Below, in pieces: positions 1 through 15,401 of a DNA stretch of 63,645 nucleotides; the first letter of the stretch is position 1, and every line of letters begins with the position of its first letter. The position numbers were made by a program, and so were the translations under genes. Origin of the DNA: Streptomyces flaveolus (GTDB lineage Bacteria; Actinomycetota; Actinomycetes; Streptomycetales; Streptomycetaceae); NCBI RefSeq assembly GCF_000716535.1, contig NZ_JNWV01000044.1:1-63645 (forward strand), read 5' to 3'. The notes below the pieces were generated by a model, which saw only the letters and a list, made by a program, of their open reading frames with translations, had not been told where the DNA came from and did no database searches.

Positions 1-5223
<5,223 letters not shown>

Positions 5224-5277
5224 GGTGTGTCACGTACTCCCTCAGTGCGGACTACCTGGCTCCACCAGCCTCGCGAT

Positions 5278-5310
5278 CACCTCTAACGGCGTCCTTTGGC
5301 AGCTCTAAAC
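5278..5310 (-). promoter_or_regulatory. SARP-like box upstream of the PKS gene
   Basis: On the minus strand GTTTAGAGCTG (5310-5300) is followed 22 bp later by CGTTAGAGGTG (5288-5278), 8 of 11 positions identical. The spacing is two 11-bp steps. The site lies 54 bp before the PKS start codon and resembles the boxes at 9028, 14161 and 26493. Binding by a SARP is inferred. Confidence 0.55.
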
Positions 5311-5341
5311 CGCAGCCCGCCCGCCGACGGCGGCACGACCG

Positions 5342-5370
5342 GGGAACGGGCCGTGGCGCGGCCCGTTCCC
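5342..5370. terminator. GC-rich hairpin between esterase and PKS genes
   Basis: A perfect 12-bp stem (GGGAACGGGCCG with its complement) closes a 5-base loop. It sits downstream of the esterase gene and upstream of the PKS gene on the same strand, so it probably ends the tailoring operon. There is no U-tract, as is common in actinomycetes. Confidence 0.6.
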
Positions 5371-5400
5371 TCTCGTGCGGGGCCGAGTGCCGGACGGCAC

Positions 5401-5440
5401 AGGGCCGTTGCGCGGTGACCGGTCTCCGCACAACGGCCCT
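5401..5440. terminator. Second hairpin downstream of the esterase gene
   Basis: Arms at 5401-5415 and 5426-5440 pair at 14 of 15 positions around a 10-base loop (arm begins AGGGCCGTTG). Together with the hairpin at 5342 it forms a tandem terminator. The remainder of 5224-5475 holds the PKS promoter region and no gene. Confidence 0.6.
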
Positions 5441-5475
5441 GCGTGGCTCAGCGGCTCCGCCGCCCCCGCGACGCG

Positions 5476-6360
5476 CTACGGATGCAGCCCGCGGCGCAGC
5501 GCGTCCAGGTGTTCCAGGGCGATGCGCCGTTGCTGATCGGGCGTCGCAGGGCCGCCGAAGGCGTGGTAGGCGTCGGGGAAGTTGTGCACCTCCACGGGGA
5601 CGCCGGCCCGCGCCAGGCGGAGACCGTACTCCAGGCCCTCGTCGCGCAGCGGGTCGAGGCCGGCCGTCGAGAGGTATGCCGGCGGCAGACCGGACAGGTC
5701 CGCCGCGCGGGCCGGTGCCGCGTACTCGGGCACCGGACCGCTCCAGGGCCCCAGATACAGCCGCCAGCTCTCCTCGGCGAGCGGGCGGTTCCAGATCGGC
5801 GTGTCGTCGAACGCGGCCATCGAGCCGGTCGCCAGCCGGTCGTCCAGGACCGGTGTGCTCAGGTGCTGGAAGCACAGGCGCGGCCCGCCCCGGTCCCGGG
5901 CGAGCAGGGTGAGCCCCGCGGCCAGGCAGCCGCCGGAACTCGCCCCGGCCACGGCGAGCCGCGCCGGATCCGCGCCCAGCTCGGCCGGATGCCCGGCGAC
6001 CCACTCCAGGGCGGCCCAGCAGTCGTCGAGCCCCGCCGGGAAGGGGTGCTCCGGGGCGAGCCGGTAGGAGACGGCGACCACCACGGCCCGCGCCGCGAGC
6101 GCCGCCTGCGCCGCCCCGCCGTGCACGGAGTCCACGTTGCCGAGGCAGAAGCCGCCGCCGTGGATCCACAGCACGGCCGGCAGCGCGGTGCCGGCCGTGG
6201 CGGGCCGGTAGACCCGCAGCAGCACGTCCGGGGCTCCGGCCGGCCCCGGCACGGTCACCTCGCGGACCGACACACCGGGCACCGGGGGCAGTTCACCGAC
6301 CGGCAGCAGCGCACCGCGGTGCTCCGCCACGGCGTCGGCCAGGCTTCCCGTCACGGGCAT
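5476..6360 (-). CDS. HSL-family alpha/beta-hydrolase (esterase/deacylase)
   Basis: This 294-residue protein is a complete hormone-sensitive-lipase-type alpha/beta-hydrolase. It has the oxyanion-hole motif HGGG (in WIHGGGF, about residue 70), a nucleophile Ser in GASSGG (the family norm is GDSAGG) and a C-terminal His in YHAFGG. It is probably cytoplasmic, as no signal peptide is visible. The ATG at 6360 lies two bases after the ferredoxin stop, making it the last gene of the acyltransferase-P450-ferredoxin-esterase operon. Because the operon begins with an O-acyltransferase, removal of an acyl group from a pathway intermediate, or degradation of an acylated form, is a reasonable but unproven role. 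I do not know a counterpart in characterised abyssomicin clusters. Confidence 0.85.
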   Translation of the reverse strand: MPVTGSLADAVAEHRGALLPVGELPPVPGVSVREVTVPGPAGAPDVLLRVYRPATAGTALPAVLWIHGGGFCLGNVDSVHGGAAQAALAARAVVVAVSYRLAPEHPFPAGLDDCWAALEWVAGHPAELGADPARLAVAGASSGGCLAAGLTLLARDRGGPRLCFQHLSTPVLDDRLATGSMAAFDDTPIWNRPLAEESWRLYLGPWSGPVPEYAAPARAADLSGLPPAYLSTAGLDPLRDEGLEYGLRLARAGVPVEVHNFPDAYHAFGGPATPDQQRRIALEHLDALRRGLHP

Positions 6361-6362
6361 CG

Positions 6363-6557
6363 TCAGTCCTCCAGTGCGATCGCCTGCGACGGGCACAGCG
6401 CCACGACATCGCGCAGCCGCCGTTCCTGGGCCTCGTCCGCCACCCGGGCGTCGAGCACGAGCACCGTGCCCTCCTCCGACTGGTCGAAGCGGTCGGGGGC
6501 GGACAGCACACACTGCCCGGCGCCCAGACACCGGTGGGTGTCGGCCGTGATGCGCAT
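6363..6557 (-). CDS. [3Fe-4S] ferredoxin, P450 redox partner
   Basis: A 64-residue ferredoxin of the actinomycete P450-partner type. Cys10 and Cys16 (CLGAGQC) and Cys55 (in LCPSQAI) are cluster ligands. The position that would hold the second Cys of a 4Fe-4S site is Ala13, so a 3Fe-4S cluster is expected. It lies 25 bp downstream of the P450 gene and would carry electrons from a ferredoxin reductase encoded elsewhere. Small acidic ferredoxins beside a P450 are also found in abyssomicin clusters (AbyW type). Confidence 0.92.
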   Translation of the reverse strand: MRITADTHRCLGAGQCVLSAPDRFDQSEEGTVLVLDARVADEAQERRLRDVVALCPSQAIALED

Positions 6558-6582
6558 CGTTGTCAGGTCCTCTCAGCAGTTC

Positions 6583-7803
6583 TCACCATGTGACGGGCAG
6601 TTCCCAGACGCCCTGGACACCACCCGGTTCCTTGACCTTCAGCCGGCCGGCCGGGACCGCGAGGCGCAGTCCGGGCAGCCGGCGGAAGAGAGTGGACAGG
6701 GCGATCTCCATCTCCGCACGGGCCAGGTTCTGGCCGATGCACTGATGCACCCCGTGACCGAACGACACGTGGTGCCGGGCCCCGCGCGTCACGTCGAACG
6801 TCCCCGCGCCGGGGAAGGCCGCGTCGTCCCGGTTGGCGGTGGAGATCACCACGACCACCCCGTCCCCGGCCCGCACCCGGTGCCCGCCCAGCTCGGTGTC
6901 GGTGGTGGCGAACCGGGCCACGCCGTCCGCGATCGCCATGTACCGCAGCAGCTCCTCCACGGCCGACGGCAGCACCGTCGCGTCCGAGCGCAGCGCGGCC
7001 AGTTGGTCCGGGTGCTCCAGCAGGGTCAGCACCCCGAGCGCGATCGCGCTGGCCGTGGTCTCGTGCCCGGCCACGAGCAGCAGCAGCGCGATGTCGACCA
7101 GGTCGCGTCGGGTCAGCGCCCCCGTGGACAGCTGCTCGGCGACGAGGGTGTCGAGCAGTCCGTCGCCCGGCTCCCGTTCCTTGCGCCCGATCAGACCGTC
7201 GAGGTAGCCGCTGAGCTGCGCGAACGCGTCCGCGCTGTCCTCCAGGCTGGTGGTGCCGGTCACCACGCGCCGCGACTGCTGCTCGAAGAAGGCGTGGTCG
7301 GTGTACGGCACGCCGAGCAACTCGCAGATGACGATGGACGGCACCGGCAGCGCGAAGTCCGGCACCAGGTCGGCGACCGGGCCCTTGGCCTCGATGGTGT
7401 CGATGAGGTCGTCGACGAGACGCTGGATGCGCGGGCGCAGCGCCTGCACCTTCTTCACGGTGAAGTGGGACAGCAGCATGCGCCGCTGCACGGTGTGCTC
7501 CGGCGGGTCCATGCCGATGAAGTTGCGCACCTTGCGCGCCGATTCGAAGCGCGGCGCGGTCGCCGGGTAGTGCGGGTGCATCCGGTCGGAGGAGAAGGTC
7601 GCCGCGTCCAGCAGCACCTGCCGGGCCTCGGCGTGGCCGCTGACGGCCCACACCCGGCGTCCGTCGTACAGCTCGACCAGGGAGACGGGCCCGGCCGCGG
7701 TGTACCGCTCGTACCCGGTGGGCGGCTGGAAGGGGCAGCCCCGCGCCTGCGGATAGGCGGGGACGTCCCGGGCGTCGGCCTGCAAAGAGGTGAGGTCGGT
7801 CAT
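6583..7803 (-). CDS. Cytochrome P450
   Basis: A 406-residue bacterial class I P450. The I-helix motif AGHETT, the K-helix ExxR (EELLR) and the heme-binding loop FGHGVHQCIG with the thiolate Cys are all present, so it should be active. The start at 7803 overlaps the acyltransferase stop by ATGA, and the ferredoxin gene follows. In abyssomicin clusters a P450 of this kind (AbyV) oxidises the polyketide after or around spiro-cyclisation; I infer a similar late oxidation here but cannot fix regiochemistry from sequence. Confidence 0.94.
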   Translation of the reverse strand: MTDLTSLQADARDVPAYPQARGCPFQPPTGYERYTAAGPVSLVELYDGRRVWAVSGHAEARQVLLDAATFSSDRMHPHYPATAPRFESARKVRNFIGMDPPEHTVQRRMLLSHFTVKKVQALRPRIQRLVDDLIDTIEAKGPVADLVPDFALPVPSIVICELLGVPYTDHAFFEQQSRRVVTGTTSLEDSADAFAQLSGYLDGLIGRKEREPGDGLLDTLVAEQLSTGALTRRDLVDIALLLLVAGHETTASAIALGVLTLLEHPDQLAALRSDATVLPSAVEELLRYMAIADGVARFATTDTELGGHRVRAGDGVVVVISTANRDDAAFPGAGTFDVTRGARHHVSFGHGVHQCIGQNLARAEMEIALSTLFRRLPGLRLAVPAGRLKVKEPGGVQGVWELPVTW

Positions 7804-8966
7804 TCGTGGGCCTCCAGGGCGGTGGGGCGGGCGGCCGGAGACACCGGCGGGCGCCGCCGGCGCGGCCTGCCGAACCGGGCCATGAGCGGCGCCTCCACCC
7901 ACGTGAACAGGGCGTGGGCCAGTGCCAGGGCGAGCAGCAGTGCGCCGAGCAGCGTGGCGGCACCGACCGCGGGCGCCAGGTGGGTGTCCGCGACGAGCCA
8001 CCGGAAGGTGTAGGTCACGACGAGTCCGTGCACCATGTAGAAGGCGAAGGACAGTTCACCGAGGCGGACCAGCGCCCTGCCCCGGAAGGGGGAGCGGGTG
8101 CCGTGCTCGTCGGCCGTGGCGGCCGCCGCGACCAGCGGGGTCAGCCACAGGGCGGCCGTGCCGGCGACGCCGTACAGGTACGGCACCGTGGAGTTGACGG
8201 CGTAGCCCCCGACGGCGATGAGACCGGCGGGCAGCAGCCCGAGGCGCGGCCAGGCACCGGCCAGGACCAGGCGGGCGGCGACCATGCCGAGGACGAACTC
8301 CAGCGCCCGCACCGGCGGGAAGAAGTACACGAACCAGATCTGCTCGAAGGACAGGCTGCCGTCGGCGATGAACGGCAGGGGGGTGCCGCCGATGCCGTAC
8401 CGCGCGACGACCGGGGCGAGCACGGTCAAGGCGGCGAGCACGCCGGCGAGCGCCCACAGCCGGCGCACCGGCAGCCGGTTCAGCAGCCGCAGCAGCAGCG
8501 GGAAGCTCAGGTAGAAGAACAGTTCGCAGGAGAGCGACCAGCTGACCGCGTTCATGGTGTTCGGCACCTGGATCCGCGGTATCCAGGCCTGCACGAGGAA
8601 CAGGTTGGCCAGCGTGCCCTGCGTGGTGAACACCTCGCCGGCGATCAGCATGAGCACGGCCGCCGCCGCGAAGGTCACCAGGTGGTTGGGGTAGATCTTC
8701 ACCATCCTGCGCCGCCAGAAGCCGGGCGCGGTGTCCTGCGGGCGGGCCGACCAGGTCAGGACGAACCCGCTGAGGACGAAGAAGAAGCTCACACCGTAGA
8801 AGCCGGCGTTGGCGAAGACGTCACCGAGGAAACGGCCGCCACCGCCGGCGACGAAGCTGGTCTGCCAGGTCGTGTGGAAGGCGAAGACGAGCAGGGCGGC
8901 GATGAACCGCATCCCGGTGAGCGACGGCAGTCTCGACACCGTGGGGTGTCCTGGGGCGCCTGGCAT
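7800..8966 (-). CDS. Membrane O-acyltransferase (acyltransferase family 3, OafA-like)
   Basis: A 388-residue polytopic membrane protein with about ten hydrophobic segments. The family-typical N-terminal LTGMRFIAALLVFAFH places the catalytic His in the first membrane segment, followed by FFFVLSGFV. Such enzymes transfer acetyl or short acyl groups to hydroxyls of sugars or small molecules. I chose ATG 8966 because GGAGGTCACC lies directly before it; an in-frame ATG at 9023 has no such site. It heads the operon with P450, ferredoxin and esterase, behind a SARP-like box. This suggests O-acylation of the polyketide or an intermediate. Confidence 0.88.
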   Translation of the reverse strand: MPGAPGHPTVSRLPSLTGMRFIAALLVFAFHTTWQTSFVAGGGGRFLGDVFANAGFYGVSFFFVLSGFVLTWSARPQDTAPGFWRRRMVKIYPNHLVTFAAAAVLMLIAGEVFTTQGTLANLFLVQAWIPRIQVPNTMNAVSWSLSCELFFYLSFPLLLRLLNRLPVRRLWALAGVLAALTVLAPVVARYGIGGTPLPFIADGSLSFEQIWFVYFFPPVRALEFVLGMVAARLVLAGAWPRLGLLPAGLIAVGGYAVNSTVPYLYGVAGTAALWLTPLVAAAATADEHGTRSPFRGRALVRLGELSFAFYMVHGLVVTYTFRWLVADTHLAPAVGAATLLGALLLALALAHALFTWVEAPLMARFGRPRRRRPPVSPAARPTALEAHE

Positions 8967-9032
8967 GAGTGGTGACCTCCGGCTTGTCCGAAAACTGGCC
9001 CGTCGAGGCTCGCAGTCGTCCATTGGCCGGAT

Positions 9033-10663
<1,631 letters not shown>

Positions 10664-10667
<4 letters not shown>

Positions 10668-11539
10668 GAGGCGGACCTCCCCGCGTCGTGGGCCTGGGCG
10701 TAACGGCCCAGGACGGTGACCGCGAGCACGGTGCCGACCAGCAGCACGCCCGGGAACAGCGCGATCCACCAGGCCTGCTGGAGGAATCCCTGCCCTTCGG
10801 TGAGCATCGCACCCCATTCAGGTGTCGGCGGCTGGGCGCCGAGGCCCAGGTAGCTCAGCGCGGCGCCGGTGGAGATGGACGCGCCGAGCGTGACGGTCGC
10901 CAGGACCAGCAGCGGCCCGAGCGTGTTGGGCAGCACGTGGCGCAGGACGACCAGCGTCCGTGGCACGCCGAGTCCCACCGCCGACTCCACGTACCCGGAG
11001 CGGCGTACGACCAGGGCCTGGGTGCGCACCACCCGGGCGAAGCCGGGCGCGGTGCCGATGGCCACGGCGAGGGTGGTGCCCGTGACGCCCTTGCCGGTGA
11101 TCAGCACCACGAGCAGTGCCAGCAGCAGGCCGGGCAGCGCGAGCAGGGCGTCGGCGGCGCGCATGAGCAGCGCGTCCCCGAACCGGCCCGACAGCGCGGC
11201 GGCCAGTCCCCACAGCACGGCCAGCGCGATGCCCGCGCCGGTCGCCGCGGCGCCGATGGCCAGCGAGTAGCGGGTGCCGTGCACGACCCGGGTGAACACG
11301 TCGCGCCCGAGCTGGTCGGTGCCGAACCAGTGGGCGGAGCCGGGGGCCTGGAGGGCGTGCAGGGGGTCGGTGTCGGTGGGGCCGCCGGAGGCGAACAGAC
11401 CCGGCGCGAACGCGGCCAGCAGGACGAGCGCGAGGACGGCGCCCGCGAGCAGCACGGTGAGCGGCGGACGCGCCGCCCGCCCGGCCGTCCGGGCCCGGTC
11501 GGCCCGCCGCCCGGTGCGCAGCGAGGGGGAGAGTGTCAT
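10664..11539 (-). CDS. Peptide-type ABC transporter permease (DppC/OppC-like)
   Basis: A 291-residue inner-membrane permease with an N-terminal membrane segment (LTVLLAGAVLALVLLAAF), a periplasmic stretch ending HWFGTDQLGRDVFTRVVHGTR, a hallmark of DppC-type subunits, and a five-helix core with the EAA-like loop near GLGVPRTLVVLRHVLPN. The ATG at 11539 overlaps the stop of the partner permease, and its own stop overlaps the ATPase start. Heterodimer partner of the 11536-12483 product. Confidence 0.92.
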
Positions 11540-12483
11540 GCGGCCGCCACCCCCGTCGCCGTGCGCAGCCGCGGGTCCACGACCAGGGCCAGCACCTCGA
11601 CCACGGCGCCGACGCCCACGAACACCAGCGCGGACAGCGTCACCACGCCCTGCACCAGCGGCAGGTCGCGGCCGGTGACCGCTTGCAGGGTGACCCGGCC
11701 GATGCCGGGCCGGGCGAAGACGTTCTCCACCACGACCGCGCCGCTCAGCAGCGTGCCGGTGAACCAGCCCGCGAGGGTGAGCGCGGGCAGCGCGGCGTGC
11801 CGCAGCGCGTGCCGGGCCCGCACCGCCGGCTCGGTCAGTCCGCGGGCGCGTGCGGTGAGCACGAAGGGAGCGCGCAGTGCGTCGAGCAGGCCCTCGCGCA
11901 TCACCTGGGTGAGCACGGCGGCGATCGGCAGCGCCAGGGTGACCACCGGCAGGACCAGGGACCGCGCGTCGCCGCTGTCCGACACAGGCAGCCAGCCCAG
12001 CCGGAACGAGAACAGCGTCAGCAGCATGATGCCGAGCCAGAACGACGGGGTGGAGACGACGACCAGCTCGACGACCCCCGACAGCCGGCGCGGCCAGCGC
12101 GCCCGCCCGGAGGTGGCCAGCGTCACCGCGACCGCGAGGACGACGGCCAGCAGCGTGGCGAACAGCGCGAGTTCCGCGGTCGGCCGCACCTGCTGGCCGA
12201 GCACCTGGGCGACCGGCTGCTGCAACTGGTAGGAGTCGCCGAGGTCGCCGCGGAGCAGCCGGCCCAGATAGGTGACGTACTGCACCGGCAGGGCCCGGTC
12301 GAGCCCGTAGTGGTGCTCGATCTCCTTGCGCTGGGCGGCGTCGATCAGGGCGTTGGAGCCGACCACGGCGTGCACGGGGTCGCCGGGCACCAGCTGGAGC
12401 ACCAGGAAGGCGCAGGTCGCCGCCCCCCACACGACCAGCACGGCGGCCCCCAGCCGGGCGGCCGCGTAGCGCAGGGCGGTCAT
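11536..12483 (-). CDS. Peptide-type ABC transporter permease (DppB/OppB-like)
   Basis: A 315-residue DppB-type permease. The first membrane helix is followed by LVPGDPVHAVVG, the typical large external loop with a GLDRALPVQY segment, then helices with the EAA-like loop around ARGLTEPAVRARHALRHA. Start ATG 12483 overlaps the binding-protein stop by four bases. It is translated with the substrate-binding lipoprotein and the DppC-type partner. Confidence 0.92.
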   Translation of the reverse strand: MTALRYAAARLGAAVLVVWGAATCAFLVLQLVPGDPVHAVVGSNALIDAAQRKEIEHHYGLDRALPVQYVTYLGRLLRGDLGDSYQLQQPVAQVLGQQVRPTAELALFATLLAVVLAVAVTLATSGRARWPRRLSGVVELVVVSTPSFWLGIMLLTLFSFRLGWLPVSDSGDARSLVLPVVTLALPIAAVLTQVMREGLLDALRAPFVLTARARGLTEPAVRARHALRHAALPALTLAGWFTGTLLSGAVVVENVFARPGIGRVTLQAVTGRDLPLVQGVVTLSALVFVGVGAVVEVLALVVDPRLRTATGVAAA

Positions 12484-14114
12484 CGGCTGCCCTCCACCCA
12501 GGCCGGGTAGAACTCGGGCCAGGCGCCGGCGCTCATCCGCAGCCCGTGCACGCGCTTGGCCATGCCCACGGTGGACTGCACGACGTACCCGGGGACGACG
12601 ACCGCCTGATCGAGGGTGCGTTGCTGCACGTGGGCGTAGGCGGCGGCGCGCGCGGCCGGGTCCTGGACCCGCTGGGCCTGGCTGAGCCAGGCGTCGACCT
12701 GCGGATCGGCGAGGCGGGAGAAGTTGTGCCCGCCCAGCGCGGTGGACCCGGTGGAGCGGAAGAAGAGGTCGAGGATGTCGCCGTCGGCCCGGGCCCAGGA
12801 CGTCTCCACCACGTCGTAGCGTCCCTTGTCGAGGCGGGTGGCGACCTCGGTGGCGTCCGTGGAGGCGGCCAGGTCGAGCTTGATGCCGGCCTTCTTCAGA
12901 CTGCCCTGCACGGCCTGCGAGAACAGGGTCGGCTTGCCGTAGACGGGGGCCACGACGGTCAGGGTGCGGCCGTTCCTCGTCCGGTACCCCTGGGCGTCAC
13001 GGCCGGTCCAGCCCGCCTGGTCCAGCAGCCGGGCGGCCAGCCCGGGGTCGTAGGAGCGCCGCGTCGAGAGCGTGGCGTCATAGGCGTGCGGCGTGGTCGG
13101 CGACAGGGGGCTCGCGGCGGGGGTCGTCGTGCCCTGGAACACCGAGCGGACCACGGCGTCGAGGTCGATCGCGGCCCGGAAGGCGCGGCGGACCCGGACG
13201 TCGGAGAAGAGCGCGCCCTTGGTGTTCAGGTAGAAGGCGTCGACCGCGCCCGGCACCGCCCGGGAGACCACGCTCAGCCGGGTCTGGCGGCGTACCGTCG
13301 CCAGTTGCTGGGCCGGCAGCGCGGCGGCCGCGTCCACCTGCCCGGAGGTGAGGGCGCCGACGCGGGTGGCGTCCTCGGCCATGAAACGGATCGTGAAGGC
13401 GGAGAGCCGGGCCGGACCGCTGTGGCCGGCGTCCTCGGGCGCCCAGGCGTAGGCGGCGTTGCGGACGTACTGCCGCTGCTGGCCGCGCACATAGGCCGCG
13501 GCCTTGAAGGGGCCCGAGCCGACCGAGGCGGTGCCCGCGCACAGCCGGTCCGCGCCCTGCTTCAGCGACGCCGGGGACTCCATGCCCAGGTAGGTGGTGC
13601 TGGCGGCCTGGAGGAAGGGCGCGTACGGGCGGCTGAACCGCACCTCGACGACCTGTGGGCCGCGCACGGTGGTGCCCTCGTAGGGGCCGAGCAGGCCCGC
13701 CGCGTACTGGGAGTGCGTGGCCCGGGCGGTGATGTGGTCGAGGTTGGCCTTCACCGCGGCGGCGTCGAGCGGGGTGCCGTCGGTGAAGGTCACCCCCTTG
13801 CGCAGGGTGAAGGTGTAGGTCTTGCCGCCGTCCCCGACCGTCCACTTCCGGGCGAGCCAGGGCTCCAGTTCGCCGTCCGGCGCCTGGTAGACCAGCGAGT
13901 CGAAGACCGGGCGCTGCACGAAGGCGGTGACGTCCTGGGCGCTGACGTGCGGATCCCAGCAGTCTGGTTCCTGGTTGGCGGCGTAGACGAGGGATCCGCC
14001 GGAGTTCGGGCTGCCGCCCGTCGACGTGCTCCCGCCGACCGAACAGGCCGATACCGCGGTGAGCACGAGGGCGGACAGCAGGGCGGCTCCGTGGGCGGTG
14101 CGGCGCGGGTGCAT
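12480..14114 (-). CDS. Peptide/nickel-type ABC substrate-binding lipoprotein (family 5 SBP)
   Basis: A 544-residue lipoprotein. Its signal peptide ends in a lipobox (AVSAC) with the lipidated Cys at about residue 24, followed by a Ser/Gly-rich tether. The family-5 fold is clear: DGELEPWLARKW, the GVTFTDGTPLDAAAVK segment and conserved VRRAFRAAID. It delivers ligand to the two permeases. The gene is first in the operon, 46 bp downstream of a SARP-like box. In this context the ligand may be a cluster metabolite or precursor rather than a peptide. Confidence 0.92.
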   Translation of the reverse strand: MHPRRTAHGAALLSALVLTAVSACSVGGSTSTGGSPNSGGSLVYAANQEPDCWDPHVSAQDVTAFVQRPVFDSLVYQAPDGELEPWLARKWTVGDGGKTYTFTLRKGVTFTDGTPLDAAAVKANLDHITARATHSQYAAGLLGPYEGTTVRGPQVVEVRFSRPYAPFLQAASTTYLGMESPASLKQGADRLCAGTASVGSGPFKAAAYVRGQQRQYVRNAAYAWAPEDAGHSGPARLSAFTIRFMAEDATRVGALTSGQVDAAAALPAQQLATVRRQTRLSVVSRAVPGAVDAFYLNTKGALFSDVRVRRAFRAAIDLDAVVRSVFQGTTTPAASPLSPTTPHAYDATLSTRRSYDPGLAARLLDQAGWTGRDAQGYRTRNGRTLTVVAPVYGKPTLFSQAVQGSLKKAGIKLDLAASTDATEVATRLDKGRYDVVETSWARADGDILDLFFRSTGSTALGGHNFSRLADPQVDAWLSQAQRVQDPAARAAAYAHVQQRTLDQAVVVPGYVVQSTVGMAKRVHGLRMSAGAWPEFYPAWVEGSR

Positions 14115-14160
14115 GCGGGCTCCGGGCGATCGGGGTGGGGGACCGTTCCCACTGTCGGGA

Positions 14161-14182
14161 CTCGTCTAAAGCGGGGCTGAAG
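14161..14182 (-). promoter_or_regulatory. SARP-like box upstream of the ABC operon
   Basis: On the minus strand CTTCAGCCCCG (14182-14172) is followed directly by CTTTAGACGAG (14171-14161), two units 11 bp apart. The second unit shares CTTTAGACG with the box at 26493. It lies 46 bp before the binding-protein ATG. Confidence 0.65.
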
Positions 14183-14218
14183 CTGGCGCATGCGCCGCGC
14201 CCCGGGCGCGGGTCCGCT

Positions 14219-15256
14219 CTAGAGGCGGGCCGGAGCGCTCTCGGCCCGGCGGGGGGCGACCTCGGCGGCGGCCTCGGCGAGGAGTTCGAAGGAGCGCAGC
14301 CGCTCCCGCTGCCCGTGGACGACGGTGAGTGCCATCACCTCGTCGGCGCCGGTCCGCTCCACCAGAGCGGCGAGCTTGGTCCGCACGGTGCCCGGGGAGC
14401 CGATGAGCTGGGGCTCCGTCAGTTCGTCCAGGAAACGCAGTTCGGCCGCGCTGTAGGGGTGGTCGGCGGCGGTGCGCGGGCCGGGGAAGGCGTCGAAGCG
14501 CGGCCGGGTGCGCATCTGTATCTTGCCGAGCAGGTAGGGCCCGGCGACCGAGCGGGCCTCCTCGTCGCTGTCGGCGACGGTGACCAGCGCCGCGACCAGC
14601 GTGCGCGGCCGGTCCAGGAACGGCGAGGGGCGGAACGCCTCGCGGTAGCGGGCCAGGGCGAGCGCGGAGGCGTGCGGGTTGATCTGGTGCGCGAAGGCGT
14701 ACGGCAGCCCGAGCACGGCGGCGGCCTCGGCGCTGGACGGACTGGAGCCCAGCATCCACATCTCGGGCCGGCCGTCCGCGGCGGGTACGGCGACGATGCC
14801 GGAGGCGGGGTCACCGGGCGCGAAGTAGCCGCTCAACTCCTCGATCTGGAGCGGGAAGTCCTCGCCCTGCGAGGTCCGGCGCAGCGCCCGCGCGGTCAGC
14901 GGGTCGGTGCCGGGCGCACGCCCGAGTCCGAGGTCGATGCGCCCCGGGTGCAGGGCCTCCAGGGTGCCGAACTGCTCGGCCACCACCAGAGGGGCGTGGT
15001 TGGGCAGCAGGACACCGCCGGAGCCGACGCGCAGCGTGCTGGTGACGGCGGCCAGTTGGCCCACCAGGATGCCGGGCGCGGAAGTGGCGAGGCTGGGGGT
15101 GCTGTGGTGCTCGGCGACCCAGTAGCGCCGGTAGCCCAGGGCTTCCACGCGCGGGGCGAGCGCCACCGTGTCGCGCAGCGCGGTGGTGGCGGAGCCGTCC
15201 TCGAAGACGGGTACGACGTCGAGAACGGACACGGGTATGCCGGTGGCTGTGGTCAT
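14219..15256 (-). CDS. LLM-class flavin-dependent monooxygenase
   Basis: A 345-residue bacterial-luciferase-like (TIM barrel) enzyme of the MsnO8/YhbW type, with [33 protein letters not shown] and the [12 protein letters not shown] segment near the flavin site. These enzymes use reduced FMN supplied by a separate reductase, here most likely the product of 17717-18235. ATG 15256 starts the recognisable family sequence; the in-frame extension upstream is proline/serine-rich and non-conserved. A 14-bp hairpin separates it from the upstream MFS gene. Abyssomicin clusters carry an LLM/flavin reductase pair (AbyE/AbyZ), so a role in oxidising the polyketide is inferred. Confidence 0.9.
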   Translation of the reverse strand: MTTATGIPVSVLDVVPVFEDGSATTALRDTVALAPRVEALGYRRYWVAEHHSTPSLATSAPGILVGQLAAVTSTLRVGSGGVLLPNHAPLVVAEQFGTLEALHPGRIDLGLGRAPGTDPLTARALRRTSQGEDFPLQIEELSGYFAPGDPASGIVAVPAADGRPEMWMLGSSPSSAEAAAVLGLPYAFAHQINPHASALALARYREAFRPSPFLDRPRTLVAALVTVADSDEEARSVAGPYLLGKIQMRTRPRFDAFPGPRTAADHPYSAAELRFLDELTEPQLIGSPGTVRTKLAALVERTGADEVMALTVVHGQRERLRSFELLAEAAAEVAPRRAESAPARL

Positions 15257-15307
15257 GGCCAGTCCCTGGAGGAAAGAGGAAACGGACGTGGAAGAGGGAG
15301 GGGAGGA

Positions 15308-15351
15308 GGGGTGTGCGCCGTCGACGGGGGATGGTGAACGGCGCACACCCC
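15308..15351. terminator. Strong hairpin between MFS and LLM genes
   Basis: Arms 15308-15321 (GGGGTGTGCGCCGT) and 15338-15351 are perfectly complementary over 14 bp around a 16-base loop. It follows the MFS stop and should terminate that transcript, implying a separate promoter for the LLM gene in 15257-15307. Confidence 0.75.
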
Positions 15352-15401
15352 GGCCTGTGGCCCGGCGGCGGGGCCGGCCGCCGGGGCGGTTCGGCGCTGC
15401 G

